DNA from: Fervidobacterium pennivorans
GTDB lineage: Bacteria > Thermotogota > Thermotogae > Thermotogales > Fervidobacteriaceae
Reading direction: 5' to 3'
Length of the DNA stretch: 64,000 bases
NCBI RefSeq assembly: GCF_001644665.1
Contig: NZ_CP011393.1
Coordinates: 1,510,001-1,574,000 of the forward strand
The position numbers and the translations under genes were made by a program. Positions within the stretch are counted from its first letter, which is position 1. Each line of letters begins with the position of its first letter. Below are positions 9,785 to 18,148 of the stretch, one piece after another. Below the pieces are notes generated by a model. The model was not told where the DNA came from, did not search any database, and saw only the letters and a program-made list of their open reading frames with translations.

Positions 9785-9850
9785 ATAACATTGGCAAAGA
9801 TAATAATAAAAAGAAGAGAGTAAATCTCAGATTCACGTGGGGGGAAAAAG

Positions 9851-11158
9851 ATGTGTGGTATAGCTGGTGTATGGAACGTTGACGAGGCGTATAACGTTAT
9901 TCACGATGTTTTACTTACGCTCCAGCACAGAGGTCAGCAATCCGCAGGTGTAGTTGTGAACGGGTTCAGGTCGGTAAAGGGTGAAGGATTGGTTGAAAGT
10001 GTTCTGACTTCAGAACGTTACATTCCTGGCACCAAAGGAATCGGTCACGTACGTTATTCCACTTATGGCTCACTTGACGAAATCCAGCCGATAACAGCCC
10101 ACACCCTCAAAGGGAGAATTTCGGTTGCACATAACGGAAATATTGTTGATGCAGACGAAAAAAGAAGATTCATAATGGAAAGTGGAGGTATATTCGCAAC
10201 CACACTTGACACAGAGATTATTATCCACTATTTTTCCATAGCTCCCTATGAAAATCCGCGTGAATCGCTCCAATGGGCACTCTCCAGGATAAAAGCGGCG
10301 TATTCGATAGTGGTTTTGCACGATACATTCCTTGCAGCAGCAAGGGATTCCTTTGGCATCCGTCCACTCTTTTATGCCAAGTTTCAGGATGGCTATATTA
10401 TAGCATCCGAAGATGTAGCATTGAGGGTTTTAGGTTGCGAAGAAATAACGGAAATCGAACCTGGAACTGTTGTGTTTTTTACCGATAACAACCCACCTGA
10501 AATTGTCAGATTTGCTAAACGCGATGATAGATTTTGTTCGTTCGAGTTCGTCTACTTTGCTCGTCCTGATAGTAATTTCTACGGTGTGAACGTGCATGAA
10601 GTTAGAAAAGCGTTAGGAAGAAAACTATACGAAGAGCACAAGCTTCAAGCGGATATTGTTGTTCCTGTTTTGGACAGCGGGTTTTCCGGCGCGCTTGGTT
10701 ACAGCCAAGCATCTGGCATACCAATCGAATATGGATTGATAAGGAACCACTACATTGGACGGAGTTTTATCATGCCGAAAAATAGGCAAGACATTGTTCG
10801 AAGAAAACTGGCAGCTTTAAATGCCGTACTCGAGGGTAAGGAAGTTTTGTTAATTGACGACTCAATTGTTCGCGGAACAACGATGAATTTGATAGTCGAA
10901 ATGGTAAAAGAGGCTGGTGCTAAAAAGGTTTACGTTGGTATCCATTCACCACCTGTGATTGGACCTTGTAATTATGGGATAGATACATCGAGAAGAAGCG
11001 AACTGATTGCTTCTCAAAACGACATTCAAAAACTCCAAGAGTATGTTGGAGCAAATAAATTGGTTTACTTGTCTATTGAAGGATATCGAGAAGTCTTCGA
11101 AAACTGTGGGGTGCGTGGAATATGCATGGGGTGTTTCGATCTGAACTATCCAGTATGA
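9851..11158 (+). CDS. purF: Amidophosphoribosyltransferase
   Basis: 435 residues. First committed step of purine synthesis: PRPP plus glutamine to phosphoribosylamine. Starts MCGIAGVW, so Cys2 becomes the N-terminal nucleophile after Met removal; LQHRGQQSAG, GHVRYSTYG and AHNGNI define the glutaminase domain; the PRPP motif LIDDSIVRGTT lies near 335. The closing Cys-containing segment (VRGICMGCF) could bind a metal centre as in some PurF. GGGGGGA SD just upstream. First gene of the pur operon; its TGA overlaps the purN ATG. Confidence 0.95.
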   Translation: MCGIAGVWNVDEAYNVIHDVLLTLQHRGQQSAGVVVNGFRSVKGEGLVESVLTSERYIPGTKGIGHVRYSTYGSLDEIQPITAHTLKGRISVAHNGNIVDADEKRRFIMESGGIFATTLDTEIIIHYFSIAPYENPRESLQWALSRIKAAYSIVVLHDTFLAAARDSFGIRPLFYAKFQDGYIIASEDVALRVLGCEEITEIEPGTVVFFTDNNPPEIVRFAKRDDRFCSFEFVYFARPDSNFYGVNVHEVRKALGRKLYEEHKLQADIVVPVLDSGFSGALGYSQASGIPIEYGLIRNHYIGRSFIMPKNRQDIVRRKLAALNAVLEGKEVLLIDDSIVRGTTMNLIVEMVKEAGAKKVYVGIHSPPVIGPCNYGIDTSRRSELIASQNDIQKLQEYVGANKLVYLSIEGYREVFENCGVRGICMGCFDLNYPV

Positions 11159-11757
11159 ACTCTGAACAATTTAACAAACCAAGCATAGTCGTTCTTGCTT
11201 CCGGTAATGGAAGTAACTTCCAAGTGCTGGCAGAAAAATCACTTTCCGGCGAACTCATTGCTGATGTGAAAGCACTTATTGTCGACAGAGCATGTGGAGC
11301 AATTGAAAGGGCAAAGAAATTAGGTGTAGAGGTAATAATTCTTTCGAAACCTTGGTATGAGGACTTCGAAAAGGTTATGGCTAACTTAAAACCAGACTTG
11401 ATAGTGTTGGCGGGGTTTATGAGAATTATCCCTGAACATATCGTGGCTAAGTATTTCCCTAAGATAGTCAACATTCATCCATCTTTACTTCCAGCCTTTC
11501 CGGGAAAGGATGCGATAAAACAAGCGTATGATTATGGAGTCAAGGTAACGGGGATTACCATACATTTTGTAGACGCTGGTATAGATACCGGTCCGATAAT
11601 CTTTCAAAAAGCTATAGAGATTGAAGAGAACTGGGACTTGGAGACTTTGGAATCGAAAATTCACAAGCTTGAGCATGAGAACTATTGGAGGGTAATCAAC
11701 AATCTGCTTCACAAACCATACAAGATAGAAGGAAGAAAAGTTACGTGGGGGGTGTAA
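11155..11757 (+). CDS. purN: Phosphoribosylglycinamide formyltransferase
   Basis: 200 residues from ATG 11155, which overlaps the purF stop (ATGA), implying translational coupling; an in-frame ATG at 11122 is possible but lengthens the protein beyond family norm. Transfers formyl from 10-formyl-THF to GAR. Motifs: VLASGNGSNFQVL, IVDRACGAIERAK, VLAGFMRIIP, NIHPSLLPAFPG (catalytic N, H) and GITIHFVDAGIDTGPII (catalytic D). Confidence 0.94.
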   Translation: MNSEQFNKPSIVVLASGNGSNFQVLAEKSLSGELIADVKALIVDRACGAIERAKKLGVEVIILSKPWYEDFEKVMANLKPDLIVLAGFMRIIPEHIVAKYFPKIVNIHPSLLPAFPGKDAIKQAYDYGVKVTGITIHFVDAGIDTGPIIFQKAIEIEENWDLETLESKIHKLEHENYWRVINNLLHKPYKIEGRKVTWGV

Positions 11758-11761
11758 GTGT

Positions 11762-12685
11762 ATGGAATTTTTGCAGGTGGAAAACGTTAAGAAACTTGAG
11801 CTTGAAAGATACGATATCGAGTTGAGGTATGGTGAAAACGCACATGAGAGGGCTTTTATCTTTGGACAGCCTCAATTTGAATTGCTGCATGAAGGTAAAC
11901 AACTTTCGTACAACAACATACTGGATGCTGAAGCAGCTTGGGTTCTTGCCAAAAACTTACAAACAATCGGTGGTGGCGTTGCGGTTATAAAACACCAAAC
12001 ACCTTGTGGGGTATCGTATCTAAGAAATGATAGTGCTGAAGAAAAAATAAGTGCTGTCAAAAGGGCAATTCAGGCAGATAGTGAATCAAGCTACGGAGGA
12101 ATACTTGCAACAAGCTTCCCATTTACTTTGGATATGGCGAAAGCTATAAACATCTACCTTGAAGTTATCGTTGCACCGGATTTTGAACCACAAGCAGTGG
12201 AATACTTATCGAAAAAGAAAGTCAGACTGATAAAGCCAAAGGAATACACACCGTACGCTGGAAAAGTAGCATTTGGTAGCCTGGTTCTATCTGAAAGAAA
12301 ATTCGAAGGCGAACCGGAATTACTTTTCGGTGTACCATGTGATGTTAAAGAAATAAAATTTGCACTCATTGTTGTGGAATCAGTAAAATCTAACGCGATA
12401 GTGATCGTAAAAGATGGTGTCACTGCTGGCATTGGCGGAGGACAGCCGTCAAGAAAAAGGTCAGCGTGGATAGCCACAACCCTGGCAAAAGATAATACAA
12501 AAGGTGCGATAGCGGCGTCTGATGCATTTTTCCCATTCACAGATGGTTTGGAAATACTTATTGATGCAGGTATTAAATGCATCGTTGCTCCGCTCGGTTC
12601 TATACGAGACGATGAAGTGCTGAATTTTGCCCGGGAGAAGGGGATAACATTCTACAAGTCCCCAATAAGGCTCTTCAGACACTGA
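11762..12685 (+). CDS. purH: Stand-alone AICAR transformylase domain (PurH without IMP cyclohydrolase)
   Basis: 307 residues. Formylates AICAR to FAICAR with 10-formyl-THF. The protein begins at the transformylase domain: LRYGENAHERA, LSYNNILDAEAAW, IKHQTPCGV (catalytic Lys-His; N replaced by T in the usual KHxNPCG), GGGQPSRKRSA, and DAFFPFTDGLE. The N-terminal MGS-like IMP cyclohydrolase domain of normal PurH (about 200 residues, over 500 in total) is absent and there is only 4 bp to purN, so no remnant of it exists here. Cyclisation to IMP must be done by another protein outside the window or be divergent. Confidence 0.9.
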   Translation: MEFLQVENVKKLELERYDIELRYGENAHERAFIFGQPQFELLHEGKQLSYNNILDAEAAWVLAKNLQTIGGGVAVIKHQTPCGVSYLRNDSAEEKISAVKRAIQADSESSYGGILATSFPFTLDMAKAINIYLEVIVAPDFEPQAVEYLSKKKVRLIKPKEYTPYAGKVAFGSLVLSERKFEGEPELLFGVPCDVKEIKFALIVVESVKSNAIVIVKDGVTAGIGGGQPSRKRSAWIATTLAKDNTKGAIAASDAFFPFTDGLEILIDAGIKCIVAPLGSIRDDEVLNFAREKGITFYKSPIRLFRH

Positions 12686-12724
12686 AAACCGTGCTAAAGA
12701 ACGTATTTCTGGGAGTGAAGATGC

Positions 12725-13966
12725 ATGAGCGAAGTTGGAAGAATTAAAAAAATTTTGGTGCTTGGAAGTGGTGGAAGGGAACACGCTATAGGATGGGCGT
12801 TCAAAAACGCTGGTTGTGAAGTTTCTTTCTACCCAGGTAACGCCGGGACAAAGCTAGTGGGTAAAAATTTGAGTATTAACGAAGCTGAGCTCTTTGCTGG
12901 TAATATCTTAGCTGATTTTGATTTAGTAATTCCCGGCTCTGAGGATTTCTTGGTTAAGGGTATCGCAGATGGAAAAATAAACGTCTTTGGACCAGATTCT
13001 GCTGGTGCCAGACTCGAAGGTTCAAAATGTTTTGCAAAACTCTTTATGGAGAAATACAATATACCTACCGCAAAATTCCAGATTGCGCGAAACAAAGTTC
13101 AGCTTGTTGATGCACTCAAATCATTCACACCTCCTTATGTTATTAAAGCAGATGGGCTTGCGCAAGGTAAAGGTGTGATAATAGAGGATAACTTTTCAAA
13201 TGCTATTGAAAACGGTAGCAAACTCATGGATGGAACTCTAATTCCAGGGGTTAGTGGTCCCGTGGTTGTGGATGAATTCTTAAAGGGTTGGGAATTATCT
13301 GCCATTGCCATCGTAAATGGTCGCAAATTCACACTGCTACCGTTCACCCGTGATTACAAGCGTGCCTTTACGGGTAACAAAGGGCCAAACACCGGTGGGA
13401 TGGGAGCTTATGGACCTGTTGAAATAACCCAGAAACTGATAGAGAAAATAAAGACCATATTTGATAAAACATTGTTCGGGTTGGAAAAAGAAGGAATTTA
13501 CTACAAAGGTTTTCTTTATATAGGCCTTATGATTGTAGAGGATGAACCATACGTTTTGGAATACAACGTCCGACTTGGAGACCCAGAAACTGAAGTGATA
13601 GCTGCTATGGAGCCTGAAAAGTTTGTAGAAAACGTTCTAAAGGCTTTTAAAAACGAAGAATTTGATGAATACAGACCATCAAGATTCGCGGTTGATGTGG
13701 TTGTTGCCTCGGAAGGCTACCCAGAAAGTCCTAGAAAAGGGCAAAAGATTGTGATTGAGAATATCGAAAATAGTAAAAAAGAGGGAAACATACTCTTCTA
13801 TGCTGGTGTCAGAGAACAAAACGGGGAGTTGGTTGTTTCCGGAGGAAGGGTTCTACATTCTGTTGGAACTGATAACGAATTGGGAAAAGCGAGGGAAAAG
13901 GCATACAAGAACCTTCAAAATATACATTTCGAAGGTATGTTTTACAGAGATGACATCGCTTTGTAG
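12725..13966 (+). CDS. purD: Phosphoribosylamine-glycine ligase
   Basis: 413 residues, ATP-grasp enzyme making GAR from phosphoribosylamine, glycine and ATP. N-domain GSGGREHAIGW, central IKADGLAQGKGV (ATP-binding Lys), FLKGWELSA, the GARS signature region GPNTGGMGAYGP near 223, and LEYNVRLGDPETE (metal-binding). Complete length. Sits 39 bp after the transformylase gene in the pur operon. Confidence 0.95.
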   Translation: MSEVGRIKKILVLGSGGREHAIGWAFKNAGCEVSFYPGNAGTKLVGKNLSINEAELFAGNILADFDLVIPGSEDFLVKGIADGKINVFGPDSAGARLEGSKCFAKLFMEKYNIPTAKFQIARNKVQLVDALKSFTPPYVIKADGLAQGKGVIIEDNFSNAIENGSKLMDGTLIPGVSGPVVVDEFLKGWELSAIAIVNGRKFTLLPFTRDYKRAFTGNKGPNTGGMGAYGPVEITQKLIEKIKTIFDKTLFGLEKEGIYYKGFLYIGLMIVEDEPYVLEYNVRLGDPETEVIAAMEPEKFVENVLKAFKNEEFDEYRPSRFAVDVVVASEGYPESPRKGQKIVIENIENSKKEGNILFYAGVREQNGELVVSGGRVLHSVGTDNELGKAREKAYKNLQNIHFEGMFYRDDIAL

Positions 13967-14000
13967 TTTGTTATTTTGGGTAATTATGCGGGGTGAGAAT

Positions 14001-14942
14001 ATGAATGGAGAAGGGAGAAAATACACATACTCAGGTTCGGGTGTGGATGTCCTTAGAAATGATGAATTTACCGATTATATTAAAAGCATCGTCAAAATTC
14101 CGGAATGGGTGGTTAAAGAACCTACAGGATACGCTACGATTTTGAATTTCACGAATCCTCCGATAGTATTAACGGCAGACGGTGTTGGTTCGAAGTTGTT
14201 GTTACATATTGAACACAACAGATGGGAGGATGCAGCCCAGGATTTGATAGCGATGAACTACAACGATATTGTATGTGTTGGCGGATTTCCAAAAGCATTT
14301 GTCGATTATTTGGGTGTGAACCATATAGACAAAGAACACTACGAATTTATCAAAGCGCTTGCCAAGAAGCTTTCAGAATTGAATATGGCACTTGTTGCTG
14401 GTGAAACGGCGGAAATACCATCTATTTACGGTGATAAAGATTGGGATGTTGCAGGTTTTTGTATTGGAACGCTTCAAAGAAGGATACCTGTTGAAACAAT
14501 AAATTATGAAGACTTAATCATAGGATTACCCGCCAGCGGGTTTCATTCCAACGGATGGTCACTGATAAGAAAAATTTTAAAAGAAGAAAAGATAAGCATC
14601 AAAGAGTTAGGTTTCGACCTCCTGAGAGGTACAAGAATATACAGTGAGGTTACCAATGTCTTTGAACTTGTAAAAGGTATTGCCCACGTTACAGGTGGTG
14701 GTGTTCTGAGAGCGTTAAGAAGAGTATTAAGGGATAAGGGATGGGAAATTACTATTAGATTGCCAGATTACATGCGATGGATGTTGAAATTTGTTGAAAT
14801 TGAGGAAGCTATGCGAACATTTAATATGGGCTATGGCATGATTTTAATTGTCTCGAGGGAAAATTTAAACAAGGTGTTAGAACTCACAGGTGGTGAGGTT
14901 ATAGGCGTGGTTAGTAAAAATACAAAAATCGTGGTACAATAG
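14001..14942 (+). CDS. purM: Phosphoribosylformylglycinamidine cyclo-ligase
   Basis: 313 residues from ATG 14001 with GGGGTGAG upstream; the much longer open frame from 13755 is only a shadow across purD. AIR synthetase: closes the imidazole ring with ATP. Motifs YSGSGVDVL, TADGVGSKL (normally DGVGTK), DLIAMNYNDI, VAGETAEIPSIY, SGFHSNGWSLIR and VTGGGV. Slightly shorter than the usual 330-345, mainly at the N terminus. Last pur gene here; LemA gene follows 37 bp later. Confidence 0.92.
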   Translation: MNGEGRKYTYSGSGVDVLRNDEFTDYIKSIVKIPEWVVKEPTGYATILNFTNPPIVLTADGVGSKLLLHIEHNRWEDAAQDLIAMNYNDIVCVGGFPKAFVDYLGVNHIDKEHYEFIKALAKKLSELNMALVAGETAEIPSIYGDKDWDVAGFCIGTLQRRIPVETINYEDLIIGLPASGFHSNGWSLIRKILKEEKISIKELGFDLLRGTRIYSEVTNVFELVKGIAHVTGGGVLRALRRVLRDKGWEITIRLPDYMRWMLKFVEIEEAMRTFNMGYGMILIVSRENLNKVLELTGGEVIGVVSKNTKIVVQ

Positions 14943-14979
14943 TTTCGAATCCAGTGTCAAAAAGTTGGAGGTGAAGAAG

Positions 14980-15549
14980 TTGAAGTTAAAACCAAGGATG
15001 GTAGCACTTATTGTGATACTAATCATCGTCTTAATATCCATCTTTTGGGCGATAGGCACGTACAACAAGATGGTATCTCTGGAACAAAAAGTTCAAGAAA
15101 GTTACAGCCAGATTCAGAACCAATTGCAAAGAAGGGCGGATTTGATACCGAACCTTGTTGAGACTGTAAAAGGTTACGCTTCACACGAAAAGGAAATCTT
15201 TGAAGCGATTGCTGATGCAAGGTCTAAATTAATAGGTGCACGAACTCCGGAAGAACAAGCAACAGCCGATGCGCAATTAAACACCGCCCTATCAAGATTG
15301 CTTGCCATTGCTGAGAATTATCCAACGCTCAAGGCTGATGCTAACTTCAGACAACTAATGGACGAACTGGCAGGCACAGAGAACAGAATAGCTGTAGCAA
15401 GAAAAGACTACAACGAAGCTGTTAGGGAGTACAATGCGTTTATAAAAAGATTTCCGAACGTGTTGATTGCAAATGCTTTTGGTTTCAGGGAAAAGCAATA
15501 CTTTGAGGCAAAACCTGGAGCAGAAGAAACACCAAGTGTTAAGTTTTGA
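14980..15549 (+). CDS. LemA family membrane protein
   Basis: 189 residues from TTG 14980, 6 nt after GGAGGTG; the frame's earlier TTG precedes the SD. One transmembrane segment at about 7-27 (MVALIVILIIVLISIFWAIG), then a LemA helical domain: YNKMVSLEQKVQESYSQIQNQLQRRADLIPNLVETVKGYASHE in pieces, and LKADANFRQLMDELAGTENRIAVARKDYNEAVREYN. Function of LemA is unclear; it is usually beside a TPM-domain gene, which is absent here. A terminator follows. Confidence 0.9.
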   Translation: MKLKPRMVALIVILIIVLISIFWAIGTYNKMVSLEQKVQESYSQIQNQLQRRADLIPNLVETVKGYASHEKEIFEAIADARSKLIGARTPEEQATADAQLNTALSRLLAIAENYPTLKADANFRQLMDELAGTENRIAVARKDYNEAVREYNAFIKRFPNVLIANAFGFREKQYFEAKPGAEETPSVKF

Positions 15550-15566
15550 GAAAAATAAATAACAAG

Positions 15567-15598
15567 AAGATGGCCTGGTTTTCAGGCCATCTTTTTTT
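15567..15598 (+). terminator. Intrinsic terminator after LemA gene
   Basis: Eleven-bp stem AAGATGGCCTG/CAGGCCATCTT with a 5-nt loop, then seven T's. Confidence 0.9.
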
Positions 15599-15748
15599 AT
15601 CGCGTCCGACATGAACTAAAACTTGGTGGTGAGAGTCGGTTATGAATTTGGTAGGGGAACACCACCAATACATACCCGTAACACAGGATGAGAAAGCATA
15701 TTTTAACTAACGATCCATCGTATACAGGTCAGTACATACGGTTGTGTG

Positions 15749-15778
15749 AAAAAACGCTGGGTAAATTAAGTACCCAGC
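15749..15778 (-). terminator. Intrinsic terminator after ROK regulator gene
   Basis: GCTGGGTA/TACCCAGC stem at 15756-15778; on the minus strand it is followed by GTTTTTTC. It lies just beyond the minus-strand stop at 15789. The 150 bp between this and the LemA terminator hold no gene I can support. Confidence 0.75.
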
Positions 15779-15788
15779 TTTTATTTGA

Positions 15789-16925
15789 TTATTTTTTTGT
15801 AATTTTACGAACCATACGTGGTATTAAGTATTCTTCAATTACAGCATAAAGCGCGCCATACAAATATGTGTCAGTTATAAACGTTGAAGGCATGACTTTT
15901 AAAATCTTTGCAGCATGTTCAAGTGAATAACGCTTTGTAAATTCTTCCAATATTTCGTAAAATTCGCCATCCAGTCCGGAAAGATCTCCACCAATTATCA
16001 AGTACTCAGGATTTAACGCGTTAACTATATTTGACAAAGCTCGTGAAAGCAAATCAATATATTCCAAAATCTCGGGATTTTCTCTCCAATTCTTTTCGGA
16101 AAGATAAGACATAAAATAACTATAATTTTCTCCAAAGAACGAGGATAATGATACATAGGTCTCCACACAGCCTGTATTACCACAATGGCACAGATTCTTA
16201 CTATGTACGTCAAACGTTGTATGCCCAAATTCACCTGCTGTGAAAGACGGGCCGCGAAAGATAGAACCGTTTATCCACACCCCTGTTCCAAACCCTTCTC
16301 TGACAGTCACAAAGACGGAACATTTTGAGGTGCGAATCTCCTGTCTTTCAAAAGCCTCTGATATCATGGCAAGATTTGCTTCGTTATCGGCATATACTAC
16401 CTTTCCTTCAATCTCTATCTTTACATCACGCCACCCCTTACTTGGAACAAACAGAATGGTACTACTTTTTACGTCAACCATACCGGGAATTGAGAATGCT
16501 ACGACCTCTACTTTTTTGTACGAAGTTAAAAGTTTATTTACTTTATCCAATATCTCTTCGAAAGAGTCCGGTGTATTCAAAGATTCGAGTTTTTCTAACG
16601 TACCATCTGCAAAGCCGAGGGCGTAATTAGTTTTAAAAGCTCCAATGTCAACTATTAGCACATTAAAAGCTTCTGGATTGATTTTAAGTTTTACAGGCTT
16701 ACGACCAAGCTTTGTCCTTTCAGAGGTTCCTACTTCTGAGATAAAACCAGCATCTATCAGTTCTGCAATACAACGTGTAACTGTACTTGATGATAGACTA
16801 GTTTGCTGTACCAGGCGTACTCGTTCGATTGGCTGCAAGTGATATAAAGTTCTTAAGATCAAAGAATAATTGTTCTCTTTCATTGTTTCATGAAGAATTT
16901 TTGCCAGTTTGGACACCTCCAACAA
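15789..16925 (-). CDS. ROK-family transcriptional repressor (XylR-like)
   Basis: 378 residues from the longest frame. N-terminal winged helix-turn-helix about 20-75 (RVRLVQQTSLSSSTVTRCIAELI), then a ROK sugar-kinase-like domain: IVDIGAFKTNYAL, FGTGVWINGSIFRG, AGEFGHTTF and the zinc motif CHCGNTGCVE. The start is uncertain: the only good SD, GGAGGTG at 16920-16914, lies inside the frame and points to a CTG at 16907; ATG 16883 is another choice. It lies immediately downstream of, and on the same strand as, the sugar ABC genes, so control of xylFGH is the likely job. Confidence 0.87.
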   Translation of the reverse strand: MLEVSKLAKILHETMKENNYSLILRTLYHLQPIERVRLVQQTSLSSSTVTRCIAELIDAGFISEVGTSERTKLGRKPVKLKINPEAFNVLIVDIGAFKTNYALGFADGTLEKLESLNTPDSFEEILDKVNKLLTSYKKVEVVAFSIPGMVDVKSSTILFVPSKGWRDVKIEIEGKVVYADNEANLAMISEAFERQEIRTSKCSVFVTVREGFGTGVWINGSIFRGPSFTAGEFGHTTFDVHSKNLCHCGNTGCVETYVSLSSFFGENYSYFMSYLSEKNWRENPEILEYIDLLSRALSNIVNALNPEYLIIGGDLSGLDGEFYEILEEFTKRYSLEHAAKILKVMPSTFITDTYLYGALYAVIEEYLIPRMVRKITKK

Positions 16926-16949
16926 CTGATTTTTGTTTTGGAAGTATTA

Positions 16950-18122
16950 TCAACTTATTTTACTTCTTGTCTTGATATCAAACACAACTGCAGCTATAAG
17001 AACTCCACCTCTGATTATGTACTGCAGTGATATTCCCACACCAAGGAGGTTCATACCGTTAATCAGTGAAGCCATGACAAGAGCTCCTATGAGCGAATTA
17101 GTAACTTTACCAACCCCACCTGCGGCAGAGACACCACCAACGTATGCAGCTGCAATAGCATCGAGTTCAAACAATGTTCCAGCGTCAGGTGCTGCAGATT
17201 GGAGTCTTGAGGTATAAAGTATACCCGATATTGCTGTCAAAAATCCCATAGAACCAAAGACAAAAAGAGTGATTTTTTGAACGTCAATGCCACTTAAACG
17301 TGCCGCTTCGGGGTTTCCACCAACAGCGTATATATGTCGTCCAAGGACAGTTTTTGTTGTAAGAATGTGGTATATGAAGGTTATAGCGAGGGTTATGACA
17401 AATGTCCAAGAAAGACCATTATAATTTGCAAGAATCCAGAAAATATAAAATACGATAGCACTTATAAACAAAAGTTTGAGTATGAAAATAGGAGTTGATA
17501 ATACTTCAAAGTTGTATTTTATTTTGTTGTTTCGCGTTTTTATTTCACTGTAGATATAAAACCCGATAATTGCAAGTCCGATTGTTAGTGTTAAGAGATG
17601 GATATCGCCCTTCCCCAAAACGTCCGGTATAAATCCATTGCCTATTTGGTTGAAAGTGTCATTTGTGACGATTATTGTTCCAGTAGATTGTGTAAACAGT
17701 AATAAAGCACCTCTGAATATCAACATACCTGCAAGCGTGGCAACGAAGGAAGGCAATCCTATTTTTGCAACCCAGAATCCATTAACGAATCCGAAAACCG
17801 TACCAAGTGCAAGGACTATCAAAATGGTTGGTAACACATGCATGCCGTCTCTCAAAAGCCTGGCAGCGATGGCACCAAGAAAGCCTGCCATGAACCCAAC
17901 AGAAAGATCTATATGCCTAATAACAATGACCAGTGTCATACCAACTGCAAGGACTGCTATGTATCCCATTTGATTAAATAGGTTACTTATATTCCTTGAG
18001 GAAAGGAAAAGTCCATCCGTTAGAATATTAAATATCAGCATTATAACACCAAGGGCAATATACATCCCGTAGTCTCTGATGTTCTTTTTTATAACTTTAC
18101 CAAGTTCAGCAAAAAAAACCAT
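16950..18122 (-). CDS. xylH: Sugar ABC transporter permease, XylH type
   Basis: 390 residues with about ten hydrophobic helices; family BPD_transp_2. Marker segments: AVLAVGMTLVIVIRHIDLSVG, GFVNGFWVAKIGLPSFVATLAGM, AVGGNPEAARLSGIDV (the EAA-like coupling loop) and ELDAIAAAYVGGVSAAGGVG. The inserted region near residues 170-200 is typical of XylH. AGGAGGG SD. It follows xylG by 26 bp and forms the membrane channel of the xylFGH importer. Confidence 0.92.
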   Translation of the reverse strand: MVFFAELGKVIKKNIRDYGMYIALGVIMLIFNILTDGLFLSSRNISNLFNQMGYIAVLAVGMTLVIVIRHIDLSVGFMAGFLGAIAARLLRDGMHVLPTILIVLALGTVFGFVNGFWVAKIGLPSFVATLAGMLIFRGALLLFTQSTGTIIVTNDTFNQIGNGFIPDVLGKGDIHLLTLTIGLAIIGFYIYSEIKTRNNKIKYNFEVLSTPIFILKLLFISAIVFYIFWILANYNGLSWTFVITLAITFIYHILTTKTVLGRHIYAVGGNPEAARLSGIDVQKITLFVFGSMGFLTAISGILYTSRLQSAAPDAGTLFELDAIAAAYVGGVSAAGGVGKVTNSLIGALVMASLINGMNLLGVGISLQYIIRGGVLIAAVVFDIKTRSKIS

Positions 18123-18148
18123 GATCTGGTTCCCTCCTTTGTTAATTA

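Noticed and set aside
13755-14000. Long open frame upstream of purM that would add 82 residues
   Set aside because: It lies wholly across the end of purD in another frame; purM has its own SD and ATG at 14001 and the family pattern starts there.
15600-15748. 22-codon frame from ATG at about 15641 between two terminators
   Set aside because: No SD, no similarity noticed, and flanked by terminators; too short to support as a gene.
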